Part shown: positions 34,370 through 46,400 of the stretch, in pieces | Position numbering within the stretch: position 1 is the stretch's first letter | Layout: every line of letters begins with the position of its first letter | NCBI GenBank assembly: GCA_948099385.1 | Contig: CANUEZ040000199.1 | Span: forward strand, 2,490,001-2,554,000 | Length of the DNA: 64,000 nucleotides | DNA from: Fasciola hepatica | Lineage: Eukaryota > Platyhelminthes > Trematoda > Plagiorchiida > Fasciolidae | Reading direction: 5' to 3' | Translations under genes and position numbers: made by a program | Notes under the pieces: generated by a model | Database searches by the model: none | The model's input: only the letters and a program-made list of their open reading frames with translations | Told to the model about the DNA's origin: nothing

Positions 34370-34710
34370 TTGCAAGTTGGTTTTCTATTCTGCACCGGAC
34401 CTTCCTTTTCTCTGTTCACCTCATTCTGTTGTACAAAACTCCAGTGCACCCTACACTCAACTACTGCAGTCACTTGTGGGGTGGAACTTCATCTGCAGCG
34501 TTTTCTCTTCTTGATTGGTTTCAACTTGAAGATATCCGGCCAGTCGAGGGCCCTCCACTGATCTCCAATCTGCAGTTGCTGGATCACCTTCGGGCAGATA
34601 CCCCACTAGTCATTTCCTACCTTCACTCTTTTGGTTTCCTTGGCAGTTCCTCTCCCCCTGATCTTTACTCGCCATTCCCTTACTCAAAAGACTCGTCCTC
34701 AGGTTAAGTA
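34370..34710 (+). pseudogene. Jockey/CR1-type retrotransposon C-terminal fragment
   Basis: The plus-strand frame contains LLYKTPVHPTLNYCSHLWGG followed by LEDIRPVEGPPLISNLQLLD and HSFGFLGSSSPPDLYSPF. The motif YKT.V.P.L.Y.S..W, then Q..R.I....L...L..L..R, is the region after the catalytic box in Jockey/CR1 elements. It is a separate, 5'-truncated fragment: it duplicates the part of the protein expected beyond 32300 and has no endonuclease or catalytic box of its own. Confidence 0.75.
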
Positions 34711-36139
34711 TCTCCACCTTGCCATCTTCCTTTTTCGGACTACCGAATCGGGGCACACTTGCTCATTCTCTCTTCCACTCGTCTACAATCTTTCTGACTT
34801 CAAATGAGATATCGAAAAAGCTAGTTCTGACGTGAGAACTCTCTCCAATTTCTCGCTAACGCTGCTTTTTTTACTATGTAGTTCATCTCGCTATTGTAAA
34901 TCATCGTGTGTAAGAAAAGGAAAACGTATTTGTCAGCTACAGGTACTTGAAAACCAACTGATTACGTAAGCTAATGTAAAATGTGTACCTTTACAGTTAA
35001 TTGTTACAGGAAAAATGAGTAACACACCAGCCAACATCCGTGCTCTGGAATACATTCAAGATTGGCAGGAATAGAATACTCAAACTCTGTCCTCTTTTTC
35101 TGAGAAAGCTCACATCAAAATCGATTTTTCAGCGAATTTTAGCGTGCAGCTGAAAAGACGCCGTGCTTTAGGATAGATTTGAAGGGCGATTCATAAACAA
35201 ATCACTTATGGCTCGATTCAGCAACGAGTCGAGAGCGGCCATGAGGTCAACTTGAGACTTTCTCTACCTCTCCGAACAGCAAAGACACGTAACACAAAAG
35301 AATACTTGAAAAGTCAACGGTCGACCTAAATTAGCCATCAGAAATACTTGACCATGAAGTTTCACTCGAAGGCACTAGGATTTTTCTATTTCAAGGTCAT
35401 TGTGGGACTTCAGTGCTGAAGTTCGAAGCAGTTGTTATAGTTTTGTTGACATTATTATTATATGTGCGGTATGTGAAAAAAACGAGAATGAAGAAGAGGA
35501 TGAGGGTACGGTTAGGAAAAAGATTTTTCCAATGCTTTTGAAAATAACGTTGATGTTGAAATATGATATGATGAAACACATTTTTGTCCGTAGTCGGCAA
35601 GAAAATCCTTTTAACATTTCGACGTACAACAGAACTACAAGTACTGCACAGTGGCACCATTTATTATTGTGAAATACATTTTTAATAGAGTAATTTAAAA
35701 CAGCAACAAGGTAATACCCGTCAATGAAGCAATCGAGAAAGCCTACACTTTGATGTATAGAAAACAATAATATTCGGGAAAATTTGCCCAGAAATATTTC
35801 CCTACAGCAAGAAGACCACAATTTCTACCAGTAATTCATTGACTAGGAAAACTTTACTGGAAGCAATACAAACTGATTGGCCAAGAACGCTAGCATTGAT
35901 CGACATTGTGAGAAGTGCATGTGTCGGGATCAAATGAGTAGAAATGATAACAACATCCATAACATATTGATCATAATTATTATTTATTTTCGACAAATTC
36001 TACAGCTGGGGATTTCCGTGATTCCTAATTTCATCAGAGCCTCGGGACGGATTGTGATACACAGTCTGGGTCCACTCCGGATCCTCGAATCCAATCCGCT
36101 TTCTGGAACACGACAGGAAGATAACATTAATAATAATAA
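34711..36139. other. No gene recognised
   Basis: Frames on both strands at 35397-35821 overlap without splice sites. A short aat-repeat lies at about 36126-36141. Confidence 0.3.
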
Positions 36140-36271
36140 TCATAGCGAATGACCGTGCAATGTTATAGGCAAAAATGTTTGTGGGGTAAGGTAGGAATCG
36201 TCAAGCGAACGCAAGATCCAGCCAAATGGAGTCATATCAACAAAGCACAGTAGTTTCCACTTTAAATCAAT
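36140..36271 (-). CDS. Candidate terminal exon
   Basis: After ttcctaaaaatcag the minus strand is open for 43 codons and ends in TGA: IDLKWKLLCFVDMTPFGWIL is followed by RSLDDSYLTPQTFLPITLH. It starts in phase 0. It lies downstream of the amine oxidase exons on the same strand and would join them in phase, but nothing in the peptide ties it to that family. Confidence 0.25.
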   Translation of the reverse strand: MDLKWKLLCFVDMTPFGWILRSLDDSYLTPQTFLPITLHGHSL

Positions 36272-38686
36272 CTGATTTTTAGGAACAATCATCAGACAGT
36301 TCGATGAAACAATTTTTATTGTATCCCAGTACCAGGAAGTTTGCACGATAATTAGTGACATTACAATCCCAATTAGGTGCAGTGCATATATCGCTGATTG
36401 GCCGAAGTGCTTCAGCAACTGGTGCTCGATGTTTTATGTTTCTGTAGAAAAACCCGCAAATCAATTATTTGCTTATAGGAGGACATACTCCTGGCTCTGA
36501 TCAGACGGTCATCATAATCAGTTGTAGATCTTTCAGGCCTCGTGTTCGAAGTCTGCTTGGGCTGCCGGTCACTCTGCTCATCGGACAGCCTCAAATGGGT
36601 CGCTACTCTCTTCGTGAAACATTCCATATCTATTATACAGTAGAAATGAAGTAAGTGAGTAAAAGCAAAAATCACCTGTGGGAGGTGCTTATCTCAGCCT
36701 CAAAAGCTCGCTGCATTAGTGTGAATAACCAGCCACTATTCCCTGGAATTTGGATGAAAACTACATTGAGTCAAAATAATTCAAGAGCCGTAACGAGCCG
36801 CTTTACAGTGGACTATCGTCTGTCGACAAAGTACGTGGTGTTGGCAAGGTTCGGAACTTGTATCTCCTAGGTGATAAAGGGCTTAACTACTCGATTAACA
36901 CAGGTCAAGAGCAATGTTCTGCGGGCCCCACCAGATTTAGTTAGAAGACTATTCTAACTTTGAACCATCTCGGTTTATCAACAAAAGCAGACTCTTTATA
37001 TAGGGTTCAATCGTCGCCGATCGTCGATTACCAATCGTCGCACCACAAACCATTTGGTCTAAGCTGATATTGAAGAGCGTCTTTTCTGATTGGTTGGTTG
37101 GTGGTACGGCTAGTCACCTCTGCACGGAGATCCTTCCTTGCCTTATAGATCCGTTGTCCTGTCAATCGTGATTCCGTTCGCTCAAACGTTGACCTGAATA
37201 TTAGGAAGGCGCTGACGGCTGAGTGCTAACGAGACTTGGTTATTTGTTGGCGATGAGTCAGTCCATACTCTCGCAAAGTTTTCGGCTCAATAAGTTGCGT
37301 CCGGCCCCCGGAAACCTATCGCCTTGTTAGAAATCAACAAGGTTGTGAATGTTTCATTTTAACATCTTTTTTGTTCACATGGAGTAACATTCAGTCCCAT
37401 AATTTGTGAGCTTTCAGCTTCTCGGCATCGAAATTTGCATGGAATTTTATCATGCTTTTCTATTTTTATGCAGGTATCTCCATGCTATTCCACGAATGAA
37501 CCAAGTTGGGTTTCGGCCTTGTGACGCGAAGAAGGGTATCAGTTTTTCCACTAGGATATTTGAATAAAATTCAAGCTAATTAGTCTTTCTGTTGTTGTGC
37601 CTAGGAAATGCTGGAGAAATTACAGTCATCAAGGTTGTTGACGTTCTGGATGTGATCCTTTACGTCACGTTCTTTGTTGTATTGATGAATAAGTCACAAT
37701 AATTACTTTCCGTGTAGTACATTTTACGCCCAGAAAGTATGCATTTAGGAACAAGATTAGAACAGAAATTTCTTGTCTAACTTGGTCTTTAATCAGAAGG
37801 TCGAGCCCAGTCGATGCAGGTCATTTTGGCGGTAGACAGCAAACCGCTGGCACTGCTCGTTACCCTAAGTCTGACTTACGGCAGCTTCATATAGTTATCC
37901 TCTGCAGACCTCAGGGTCAGTATTCCGGTGATTCTTACTAATACACCTGGCATTCTCCGTATTTGTACCCGTGTATTAATGAGATACTTTGATCGCGCTG
38001 GTATGGCAATTCCATTCATGAGAGATACGCATAGCAGCCTACACAGTTGCTCAAGTTGTGAAGTCAGTGATTTCAGGTACCATATTCAACATGATTATGT
38101 GATTGACAGAATGATGCAACCCACAAATCAATGGGTAGACTGAAGCTTGTCTATCCGGGGATCCCACTAGGGAAAGAGAGAACCATTTCATAACTGCAAG
38201 TTCTAGTTAATTCCATAAGACTGAGGTAGTTACTTGAATGGGCGCTCGCACAATCTTTTGTAGTCGTGTGCATGAACGGCAGCGCTATGCTTAGGCACCG
38301 CTCAGTTACCGTCATCAAGCCGTTTCGAATGTCTCAGAATGAACTGTCATGTGATTGGTTGAAGCACAGGGAAAAAGAGGTTGGACTGAGTCACGTACGG
38401 AAAAGAGTACATGAGCGAGCCCATTTTCAATGTTGAATCCATTGTGCAAACATTTTAGCAGGTCAGCCGATTGACAAGGCGACTACTGTACTGTACACAA
38501 CATCGGGCTGTGAAGAAATCTAGAATTTGCATACCCACGTACCGACGTGCTTCGGTCTTTCCCTAGGAAAACGGAAGACTGAAACCGATCCCAATTAATA
38601 GTCTTCGTGGTCATCCAAGCTGCTCAAGTAGAGAAACAGAATTTAACCAAGGATTATGAAAACTGTTCATAGTCCATGGTGTCCGT
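36272..38686. other. No gene recognised
   Basis: Includes a TATATA string at about 36997 followed by a GC-richer tract with repeated atcgtcg units (about 37010-37045). This could be the promoter end of an LTR or 5' region of some element, but no partner repeat was found. Confidence 0.3.
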
Positions 38687-38833
38687 TTACAATTTTATGT
38701 TTGTGACCTGCTTCACCATTTTCTTGCCACCAGCTGCATCATTCAAGTTGATAAAACTTAACGAATTGTCAGTTTGATACAGGGGACGTGGAAGACCTCC
38801 TTGGATAATTAGAAGTGATGTAATAGAGACTGT
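38687..38833 (-). CDS. Candidate last exon, possibly of the amine oxidase gene
   Basis: After cattatttcttgcacag the minus strand is open for 48 codons to TAA: TVSITSLLIIQGGLPRPLYQ, TDNSLSFINLNDAAGG and KKMVKQVTNIKL. It begins in phase 0, which fits the phase-0 end of the exon at 40135. An alternative upstream acceptor (atctgtag, exon start 38880) would give a longer exon in another phase. The C-terminal tail of animal copper amine oxidases is variable, so the peptide itself cannot confirm the link. Confidence 0.35.
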   Translation of the reverse strand, partial: TVSITSLLIIQGGLPRPLYQTDNSLSFINLNDAAGGKKMVKQVTNIKL

Positions 38834-38880
38834 CTGTGCAAGAAATAATGGGACTCTCGGAGCAGGTAGTTGTGCTTTCA

Positions 38881-40134
38881 CTACAGATGATGTTAATTTA
38901 TTGTAAAACAAATTGCCGTTGTTATTTAATTAACCAAACATCATAAAAATACAATCAACGATTGACAAGTACTCAATGATTCTGAAAAGAGTGAGTGGCT
39001 AATATGTGCAGGAAAATTTTATTTTGTAGATAGGTTGTCATATGTATCTACGTATTTACGATGAAACAACTTGTTTAGGGGTAGGGGTTGAGTAAACTGA
39101 GTTAAAGCGCAAGAAAAAAAAACTGTCATGCCGGGTCTGGTAAAATTCTGTTTTGCTTTTATGTGCTGTGGGACTGGCAACTTCCAGCAGGTAATATACA
39201 TCAAGGTGGTAGACGATCCCATGAATCTGTAGTTGCTAATGAGGCCCTGATATGACACGGTCAGTTAATCCATCATAACTTTGGAGCTGCTCCGAATGTC
39301 GATTGTCTTCTGTCTCGGTTGGGTCCACATGGACCTATGGATGCCACCTGCCCAGCAGTATCACGTGAGCTGTCCATGCTGAGACTCGAAGTCATATCAA
39401 GGGATCCCAACGTCCATAAAAAGGATCACACGTTTTATTTTCCCAATTTCAAACGGGTCAGCACAACATTTTCTGACTGGAAAAGCTATATGGGTTCATT
39501 TCATGACATAACTGTGAGGTTTACACGTTTAATTTGGCCTGTTTACGTGACTATGACGCTTTAGCATTAGCAACTTCAAAAATTTCACAATAATTTGGTC
39601 TTCTGTAATGCGTAAGAAACTTAAGCTTAAGAGGCTGTGCATGTGTTTGCAAAACTAATAACAGGAACGCAAGTTGCACTAGTTAACTGTTTTTTTGTCG
39701 TCACTGATCGTGAAATGGACAAGGTCATGTGGACTGAAGACCGCTGCAACGGTTCTTATTTATTCTTGTTTTTCATAGATTATTAGATTAGAGCAACTTT
39801 GGGGATAATTTGATTGGAAGTAGAGCAGAACTTGATGCAACGTGATTTCCGAGTTGCATGCAAAAAGGGATATGACCCGGAAACCGTGGGTGAACTTTAT
39901 TCGTTTGATGGCTTGATAAATTGTTTATTGTACATCGATCAATACCCCAGACAAAAAACCGGTGTCCAAGATGTGACTAAAATAAAAGAACACAGTTCTG
40001 GACATTCTCCTCGTTTATCAGTGCATCAACTCGTATTGTCTCATGTGCAAGGGTCATAAGTGACTTTCAGAGGTTAATACCGAACATCCGGACAGGAATA
40101 ATCAAGAATATGCACAACACTTAAAGCGACTTAC
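38881..40134. other. Probable intron or intergenic DNA
   Basis: Short frames on both strands with no motif. On the minus strand it would be intron between the exon at 40135 and a downstream exon. Confidence 0.3.
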
Positions 40135-40299
40135 ATTTTTTGTAAAAAACCGGTCGCACTGAAGTGCATCTGGACTGTATCGAAATAGATTATGCGGTGT
40201 CAAATAGAATGCAAGTTTCCCGCCACTTGTCACTGTATTGGGTAGATCTTCATGTCGAGGCAAGTGATAATTTCCCACGGTTACCCATAGAACCAAATC
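40135..40299 (-). CDS. Copper amine oxidase, C-terminal exon
   Basis: The acceptor attcctttttccacacag is followed by 55 codons exactly and donor gtaagt. The peptide has DLVLWVTVGNYHLPRHEDLP, NTVTSGGKLAFYL and TPHNLFRYSPDAL. This matches the copper amine oxidase catalytic domain near its C-terminus, where animal enzymes have DL..WVT.G..HIPH.EDIPNTVT and then F.LRP.NFFDEDPS. The His before LP in YHLPRHED corresponds to the third copper ligand; the EDLPNT signature is intact. Family enzymes oxidise primary amines using copper and a tyrosine-derived quinone, usually secreted or at the cell surface. The preceding exon is at 53154-53286 (phase 0 join). The catalytic tyrosine exon was not found in this window. 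Confidence 0.85.
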
Positions 40300-41309
40300 C
40301 TGTGTGGAAAAAAGGAATGGAATGGTATTAAGCAGAAGTCTTTGTTGTTTAGAACCGGTGAAAAAAATAGCAATGGATTTATTCGTGGTAGGTTTGCTGT
40401 AGGACTGAACGAATTGGGAAATTACTGCCTGTTAGAAAGTAAGCAAAATCGATATACTAGGAAATCTGTTAGTAAAAATTGCTGTTCCTAGTGCTCTACT
40501 GAGAGCCAAATAAATCAGGTGTTTAGATTTTCCAGTTAGGACAGCAGACAGATAAAAAGAAAGCCTATTATCACACTAAGTATAGCAAAGATGAAGATTT
40601 TCGCGAATAGGATTCGTCAACATATTATCGTCATGGAACAAGTTCTAGACGGATTGTATGTAAGCCTTTTGATCAAAATGCCGGGGCTGAAATTTAGTTC
40701 GAGTTATCTTATGTTTACCACATTGTTTCTGATGCGTTTTTCAATTAAGTGTCCTTTAACTATTTCTATGTGTTCTTACTGAGAGCTGCGCTTCTGAACT
40801 TACTCAGAAAAAGTATGATGCTTGGATTGCATTGGTGGTCGATATTTGGGTCATGTTTGTTTAATGAAGGACTTTATCATCGTTTAGTGCTCATTGAGGT
40901 TAGTCGGGACTGGAATATCTGTAGGGATGGCCAGTATAAAGCGATAAAGGAAGGCAGGAAACCCTTAACTAATAGACGTGATCATGCTAAGCACTTTTGA
41001 ATCCTTGCAGTTGGTTCACAGAATACAGGCATTTAGTTCGGTACCCTCATACTTGAAAATTGTCTACTATCATTCGCCATCATTACTGATTCTTCTTAGC
41101 TTCTAATCTCTTAAGTTCTACCAAAACTTTTCTTTCAAGATAGAAAACAGACTGTTGGACCCAGTTCGTGCTAATCGGTTGTTCATATTAGGACTGGTGG
41201 CGGCCTCAATGTTCAGCTGACTTTTTGAATCAGTTTCATGGTTGTCATAGGTTGAAATCCGACATCCTTACAGGAACGAACTTCCCCAACCTTATCGGAA
41301 ATCGTCACT
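40300..41309. other. Start of the truncated-Penelope region not reached; intron DNA
   Basis: On the minus strand this is intron of the amine oxidase gene. Plus-strand frames at 40591-41000 show no family motif. Confidence 0.35.
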
Positions 41310-42330
41310 GGTAAGGAACTTTGTCTCATGTCAGCATTCTTTGCTTTCAGACTCGATTTGTACAGAGAGACTGATGGTATTGGTATGGGATCTCCCCCAT
41401 CCCCCATTGTAGCAGAACTTCTTATGCTTTCTATTGAATCTAAAGCAGTAATGACTTTTATTCACCCTACTCCTCGACGTACGATATATTGATGATACCT
41501 TGGCAGTTGTGAAATTAGAAAAAAAAGAAAGCTTCCTTAGCTGTCTCAACAAACAACGCAGCTATATAAGTTTTACATTATAGACAGAAGACACCCATAG
41601 AGTTAACAGTTTCTTAGACTGTCTTCTGGAAGTGAGCAAATCGCGAAAGTTCGGCGCCGATGTTTATAGAAAACCTACACATTCCGATAGGTATTAGCAT
41701 TTCAGTACAGTTCTTCCACAATGTTTGAAACAAACATTCATTTCCTCATTAGTCAACAGAGCCGAAAAATTCGGCAACCAGGGCACCGGCCGTAAAACAG
41801 AATCTATGAAACCTGACAACGTTCTGAAAGACAACTATCCGCCACGCCTTATTAGGAAAGCAATTGAGCGCTTGCAGACTCACAATAAAGATCAAGAAAG
41901 AATAAGAGAGGATGGTTTCAACTGGAATTCCATATAGATCAAGCACTTCTCAGGCAATCAGAAAGATCTGCGATGACTTCAATATTCGTAAGTTCTTTCG
42001 TATGGATAATACTCTAAAACGCCACCTCACAAAAGCTAAATGTCCAGTCAGGCTGCCGGACCAAAACAACTGCATCTACCGGATCAGTTGTAAGGAATGC
42101 CCGGTTGAGTATATTGGACAAACCAGTGGACAATGGGAGATCAAAATAATAGAACGTGGAAGAAAAATAAAAAGCCGACCTTTAGACGAGATAACCTTAG
42201 TGAAGCTGGAGCTAGACTCAGTCGTCGCCCTTCACTCCGTAGCAGAGGATAGCAGCATAGATTAGGAAAAAGCAAAAACACTTCAACTTAGATTCAGAAC
42301 GTGCACTGTGCGCAAGTATGCCAAAGCTCC
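41310..42330 (+). pseudogene. Penelope-like element, 5'-truncated and decayed
   Basis: The plus strand encodes FFAFRLDLYRETDG (41330-41378), MGSPPSPIVAELLML, RYIDDTLAVVKLE (41482-41520; the catalytic Y.DD box is intact), DVYRKPTHSDRY (41659-41694) and then, after a stop, a segment ending with the endonuclease motif CPVEYIGQTSGQ (42098-42133). The frame shifts several times. The N-terminal domain is missing. Same family as the copy at 17341-20360 but more diverged from it than two recent copies would be. It lies in the large amine oxidase intron, antisense to that gene. Confidence 0.85.
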
Positions 42331-43344
42331 GTAAGTAAGCTCCAACTTGGCTTATGCGAACCGCGATGACGGGGCAGAGATTTTCCAGATTTGTACATTC
42401 CTAACCTCAATGACAAACGAGCATCTCAAATGTTACAACTACGTGAAATATCCTGGTGTTATGCCACAGCATAATCTGAATCGCTGTTTGCACATTGAAA
42501 TCACAGTGGAAATCTGCTTTGCTTGTCACATCAGATTATAAGGCTACGGCCATTTAGTGCTTCAGCTTTATGAAAACAATTTTTATTACTTACCGTTCTT
42601 TATTATCCCTCTGTCATTTTCCAAGGATTACTAAAATAGGACTACGTCACTCTTCACAGAGGATTACGCATCCTTGGTCTTGTTTTCGGTATAGCCCTAA
42701 ACGACCTAGACTTGGAGTTATGCACTAGCCCCATAACAGCATCCGTTGCGGTTGGACAGAACTTCTTTTCCGATACTTCGCGCCCATTGCATTTTGATCC
42801 CACTCTTTGTCAGTCCCAAGCATCGACCTGGCCTGTGTAAAAGCTGCCTCCCTGTAGATTTTCTTTGTACTGGAATTCAGCTGTTCCGTTTCTAGCACGT
42901 GTCCAAACAAACAAGCATGTCATTCTGTCTGAAATGAGATCCCGTTTTACTCGGTAACTTACTTTGGCGGTATTGATTGAGCTGAAAAGCATTGTACAAC
43001 TGTGTTCAAGCTGGCATACAAACAAAATGTATACAAATATACAGATATAGTTGACTTCAACGGTTTTTGATCGCAAACGTCAAAGCACACTGGCGATGTC
43101 ACCTCTACTGATGATGATACTTTTGCGACCTAAACACCTTACTCAGCGATCAGAAGCCTTTGAAATCCCTCAAACTGAGCTACAACTGGTAGATGAGTAT
43201 AGCTTGAAAGACAACGGATCACTCATCTACCACACGAATGAATATATACACACTCACGGAAGCATGCACGCACGCCCGGACACAACCATATAATCAACCA
43301 TCCGTTGACATGCAAAAGTTCCCCTAGAGTTATCCGAATGTAGA

Positions 43345-43400
43345 ATGGCCCCGAGAAAGGTTACCCACGGTAACTGAAACGTTGGTGACTCCCAATGTCT
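43345..43400 (+). repeat. Penelope-type terminal motif with hammerhead-like stem
   Basis: ccGAgAAAggttacc, cac, ggtaactGAAACgttggtgac, followed by a tail ending in tctacc. The stem ggttacc/ggtaac and the GAAAC box are intact and match 17341-17420 and 20284-20360 read in the sense direction. It lies about 1 kb past the coding remnant and is probably its 3' terminal repeat; the DNA between (42330-43340) includes the CA-rich string also typical of the other copy's 3' part. Confidence 0.65.
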
Positions 43401-43420
43401 ACCATCAAAGGTGTGTTATG

Positions 43421-46400
43421 AAGATTATAAGGTTCACAATGAGAACAACACACTAAGCAGTGAATTTCGATGCCCACCATGCGTCGCTTTGGTCCATATA
43501 TTTACGATAATGACTTTTCATACCTGTTGGTTGGAAGATATTTCCCATGCATTTTACTTTCTTTTCCGCCAGTGAATCTTTCATCTCATTCTACCAGTAC
43601 TTGCGAATTGTTCAATCCCATTTCTGGTAGTGTACAAACAATAATATAAATCGTTTCCGATATTTTCGCTTTTTAAACTATTCCATGTTCCTTATGTAAA
43701 CTTTTGATGTTCGGTAACACAGCTTTGTCGGAAGATCTGTGAGTCGAACTTTCGGTCACCGGTTACAGGCTTTCAGTCAAATCAGGAGTCCACTTATAAC
43801 TTGTTACATGCCACATTATTTTTCAGTGCACCCGGAACCGAAATCTTTCCCGATAAGCTTAGGAGTCTATTCTCTGATAATGTTGCGGATTTTGTGGCCA
43901 CCACAATCATTCTAATGTAAAGACAGCAGTGCGAACAGTACTAAATTCTTACGAGTCAGCGGAAACATAATGTTCTTACGCATGAGAATCGTCTCTGTCC
44001 TCAAAGCTTTACAAGCTGGTTTGTTTTTAGTATCATTATTCGTTTCAATTTGAGAGCCATCTCAGCACGTAGTGTATCCGATGGAACAAGGAATTGCCGG
44101 CTAAGATAGCCGCATATTGGATCTGGTTGTCGATCAGCTGAGGGGGGATTTTCCCCAGCTAACTTGGTATAAGGAGTAACGTTAGTATTTGCATACACAT
44201 GGATAGATGTACAGGCCTCGGTCGACTGAATACCTTTTTGGAGGCACAAGAGCTGATGAACTGAACGGCTAACGAGAAAAGAAGTATGTCTCATGTCGCA
44301 ACTCACAAGCGAGTGAATGTATCAGGTGATTTCGGTACTGTGGATCAATTGTTTAGTGTTGTTTCAGCCAGTGGTAACCAAACGGTTACCCTTGTGGGGT
44401 TTGGACCAAAACCACCCGGATTCGATTCCATCCACTACCGGTCACTTTCCTATTTGGTAACCTTTCTTTGACTGCTGCCCTTTTTCTAAATTGTTGTGCA
44501 TTGTTGTGTAATAGATATAAAAGGGAGGTGAAATGACCAAATATTTTTTTGGACAGAAGCTGCTTTGTAAAACCTATATATATCTCTCTGGCTGTGATTC
44601 TGTTTGCTATCTAAGCATGAACAGATGGTAGCCAAAAACTAAGAAAAAAATAAGAAGGTGGAAGAGTACAGTAGGGTACTACTGAGAATAGTGCCAAAGA
44701 GGATCAGGAACGTTTACCGAATGCAGAGGGAAGTATAGTACCCACAACACTTCTCTGTTAGTCTAAGTGTTGCCAACCTATGGCTACTTGGATCTCTCGG
44801 AATCTGCTGTCACTTATTTAGTCAGTGGTATTTCATTCCACGATCACTGCTGCGCTGGGTTGACATCAACTGTGCGCGGGTCGACGTTGAGATGTCCTCA
44901 TCCTATAAGCCAAGACCAGCGATCATACTGTGGTAAGAACAATATCAGTTTTCAAAACCACTGAAAATAGTATCAGTGTATGCTTCATTTTCTCGAAATG
45001 GTTCACACCACGGAAGAAATATCCGAGATATTGATATGAGCTGGTTCGATCCTGTTGCGTATCCTGTTTTCGATAAGCAGAAAAGTAAATACAAGGTGGT
45101 CGTTTGTCCGTAGTTTGTGAGCTAATCTGAATTAAGAGTGTCGAGAAAGTTGAACTCAATGCACAACAAACTGCAAGGGAGATTGTTTGCCTGTGACTTT
45201 TTTAATTTATTCATGGTGAATTTTGCGACAGTTAAATAAAGTGGTTACATACCATTCTGATGTCCGGGTAAATACACTAGGTACTCAACATTCTTAGGAA
45301 AGTCCGATCCATGTAGCCGAAGTTGTTTGGAGTTGTAATCTGAGCTGTTGCTCTTTGACGTGAACCAGCTAAAGGCGTAAGAAGATGCGAGTGATCTACT
45401 TACGAGATTCCGAGCTTGGAGCACTTATATTTCATGTAAAATTCGATCACCTTTCTTTGGGGTTCAGTTACAATCTCATTTTAAGAAGATATGACCGGAA
45501 GGACGGTCGAGTGAATCTGAAGGTGCTAACAGCGATCGACCGTATGGTGAAGCAACGGCCCAGATAGGGAAATACTCCCGTCTTCGATTCAGACAATCCA
45601 GTGGGGCTTTTGAAAGTGAGAAATAAGAGTGAATTGACGTTTCGCGTAGCACGTGACTGTATGTGAGCTGGAAAAAATGTACATACGGTCATACTCAAAG
45701 TGTCAGCGGTTGCCTGGTTTTCCACTCAGGTAGGGTTACCAACCCAGGTAGAGGATGATATTACTGCCCAAGGTGTTGGTTTAGGAGGAAAAATGTTCTG
45801 ATCTTTGTTGTTAGATGGAGGTGACCGAGTAACAAAGAAATGAAGCTGTTCAGAATGGCAAGGAATGTTAAGCTATTTTATTGGGGACGAATTTCATAAA
45901 TTACGGCAAACTGGTCTGCGCTGTAAATTTTTGCCTGGAATCGGTACAGTCGGCACGGTTTTGAAGCTTCGGTTAGCTTTCCCGCATTTTACCCAAACGA
46001 ATAAGGCCAAGGGGCAGGTTACACAATCAAAATCGCGTGTGACAAGCTGTTTGAAGTAACCGGGTCAAAGAACTATTGGCGGACGATATTCAAGAGATTG
46101 TTGGAACAAAATATGAATTGCGATAAGATGTCTGGCATCAAACGCTATCAGTGAACTCTATGTGAAGAGTTGGGCCCGGGGGTAAAGAACATCCAAATTG
46201 CCAAACTTGACAAGAACTACTCAGACTAATACGTCAGCTTAAACATGAACTATGAAGGAACGACAGAAAAAAATACCGGGATTGACGATTCAGTTCTCTA
46301 TTTAACAAACACCCCCACAGGTATGGAGATGCGACAAAGAGGACCAACAGAATATTCTCAGTCTCTATTCGAGGTCGCTTTCAAAACGGAGAGTCCTGGC

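Noticed and set aside
41272..41439. Minus-strand exon-like frame (MGDGGDPIPIPSVSLY) with acceptor ctttag and donor gtaagg
   Set aside because: It is exactly antisense to the Penelope reverse-transcriptase segment YRETDG...SPIVAELL, and it does not fit the amine oxidase phase. The splice sites are coincidental.
44325..44460. Plus-strand exon-like frame (DFGTVDQLFSVVSASG, then GFGPKPPGFDS) ending at gtaacc
   Set aside because: The acceptor is poor, there is no partner exon, and it lies antisense in the amine oxidase intron. Not enough to call.
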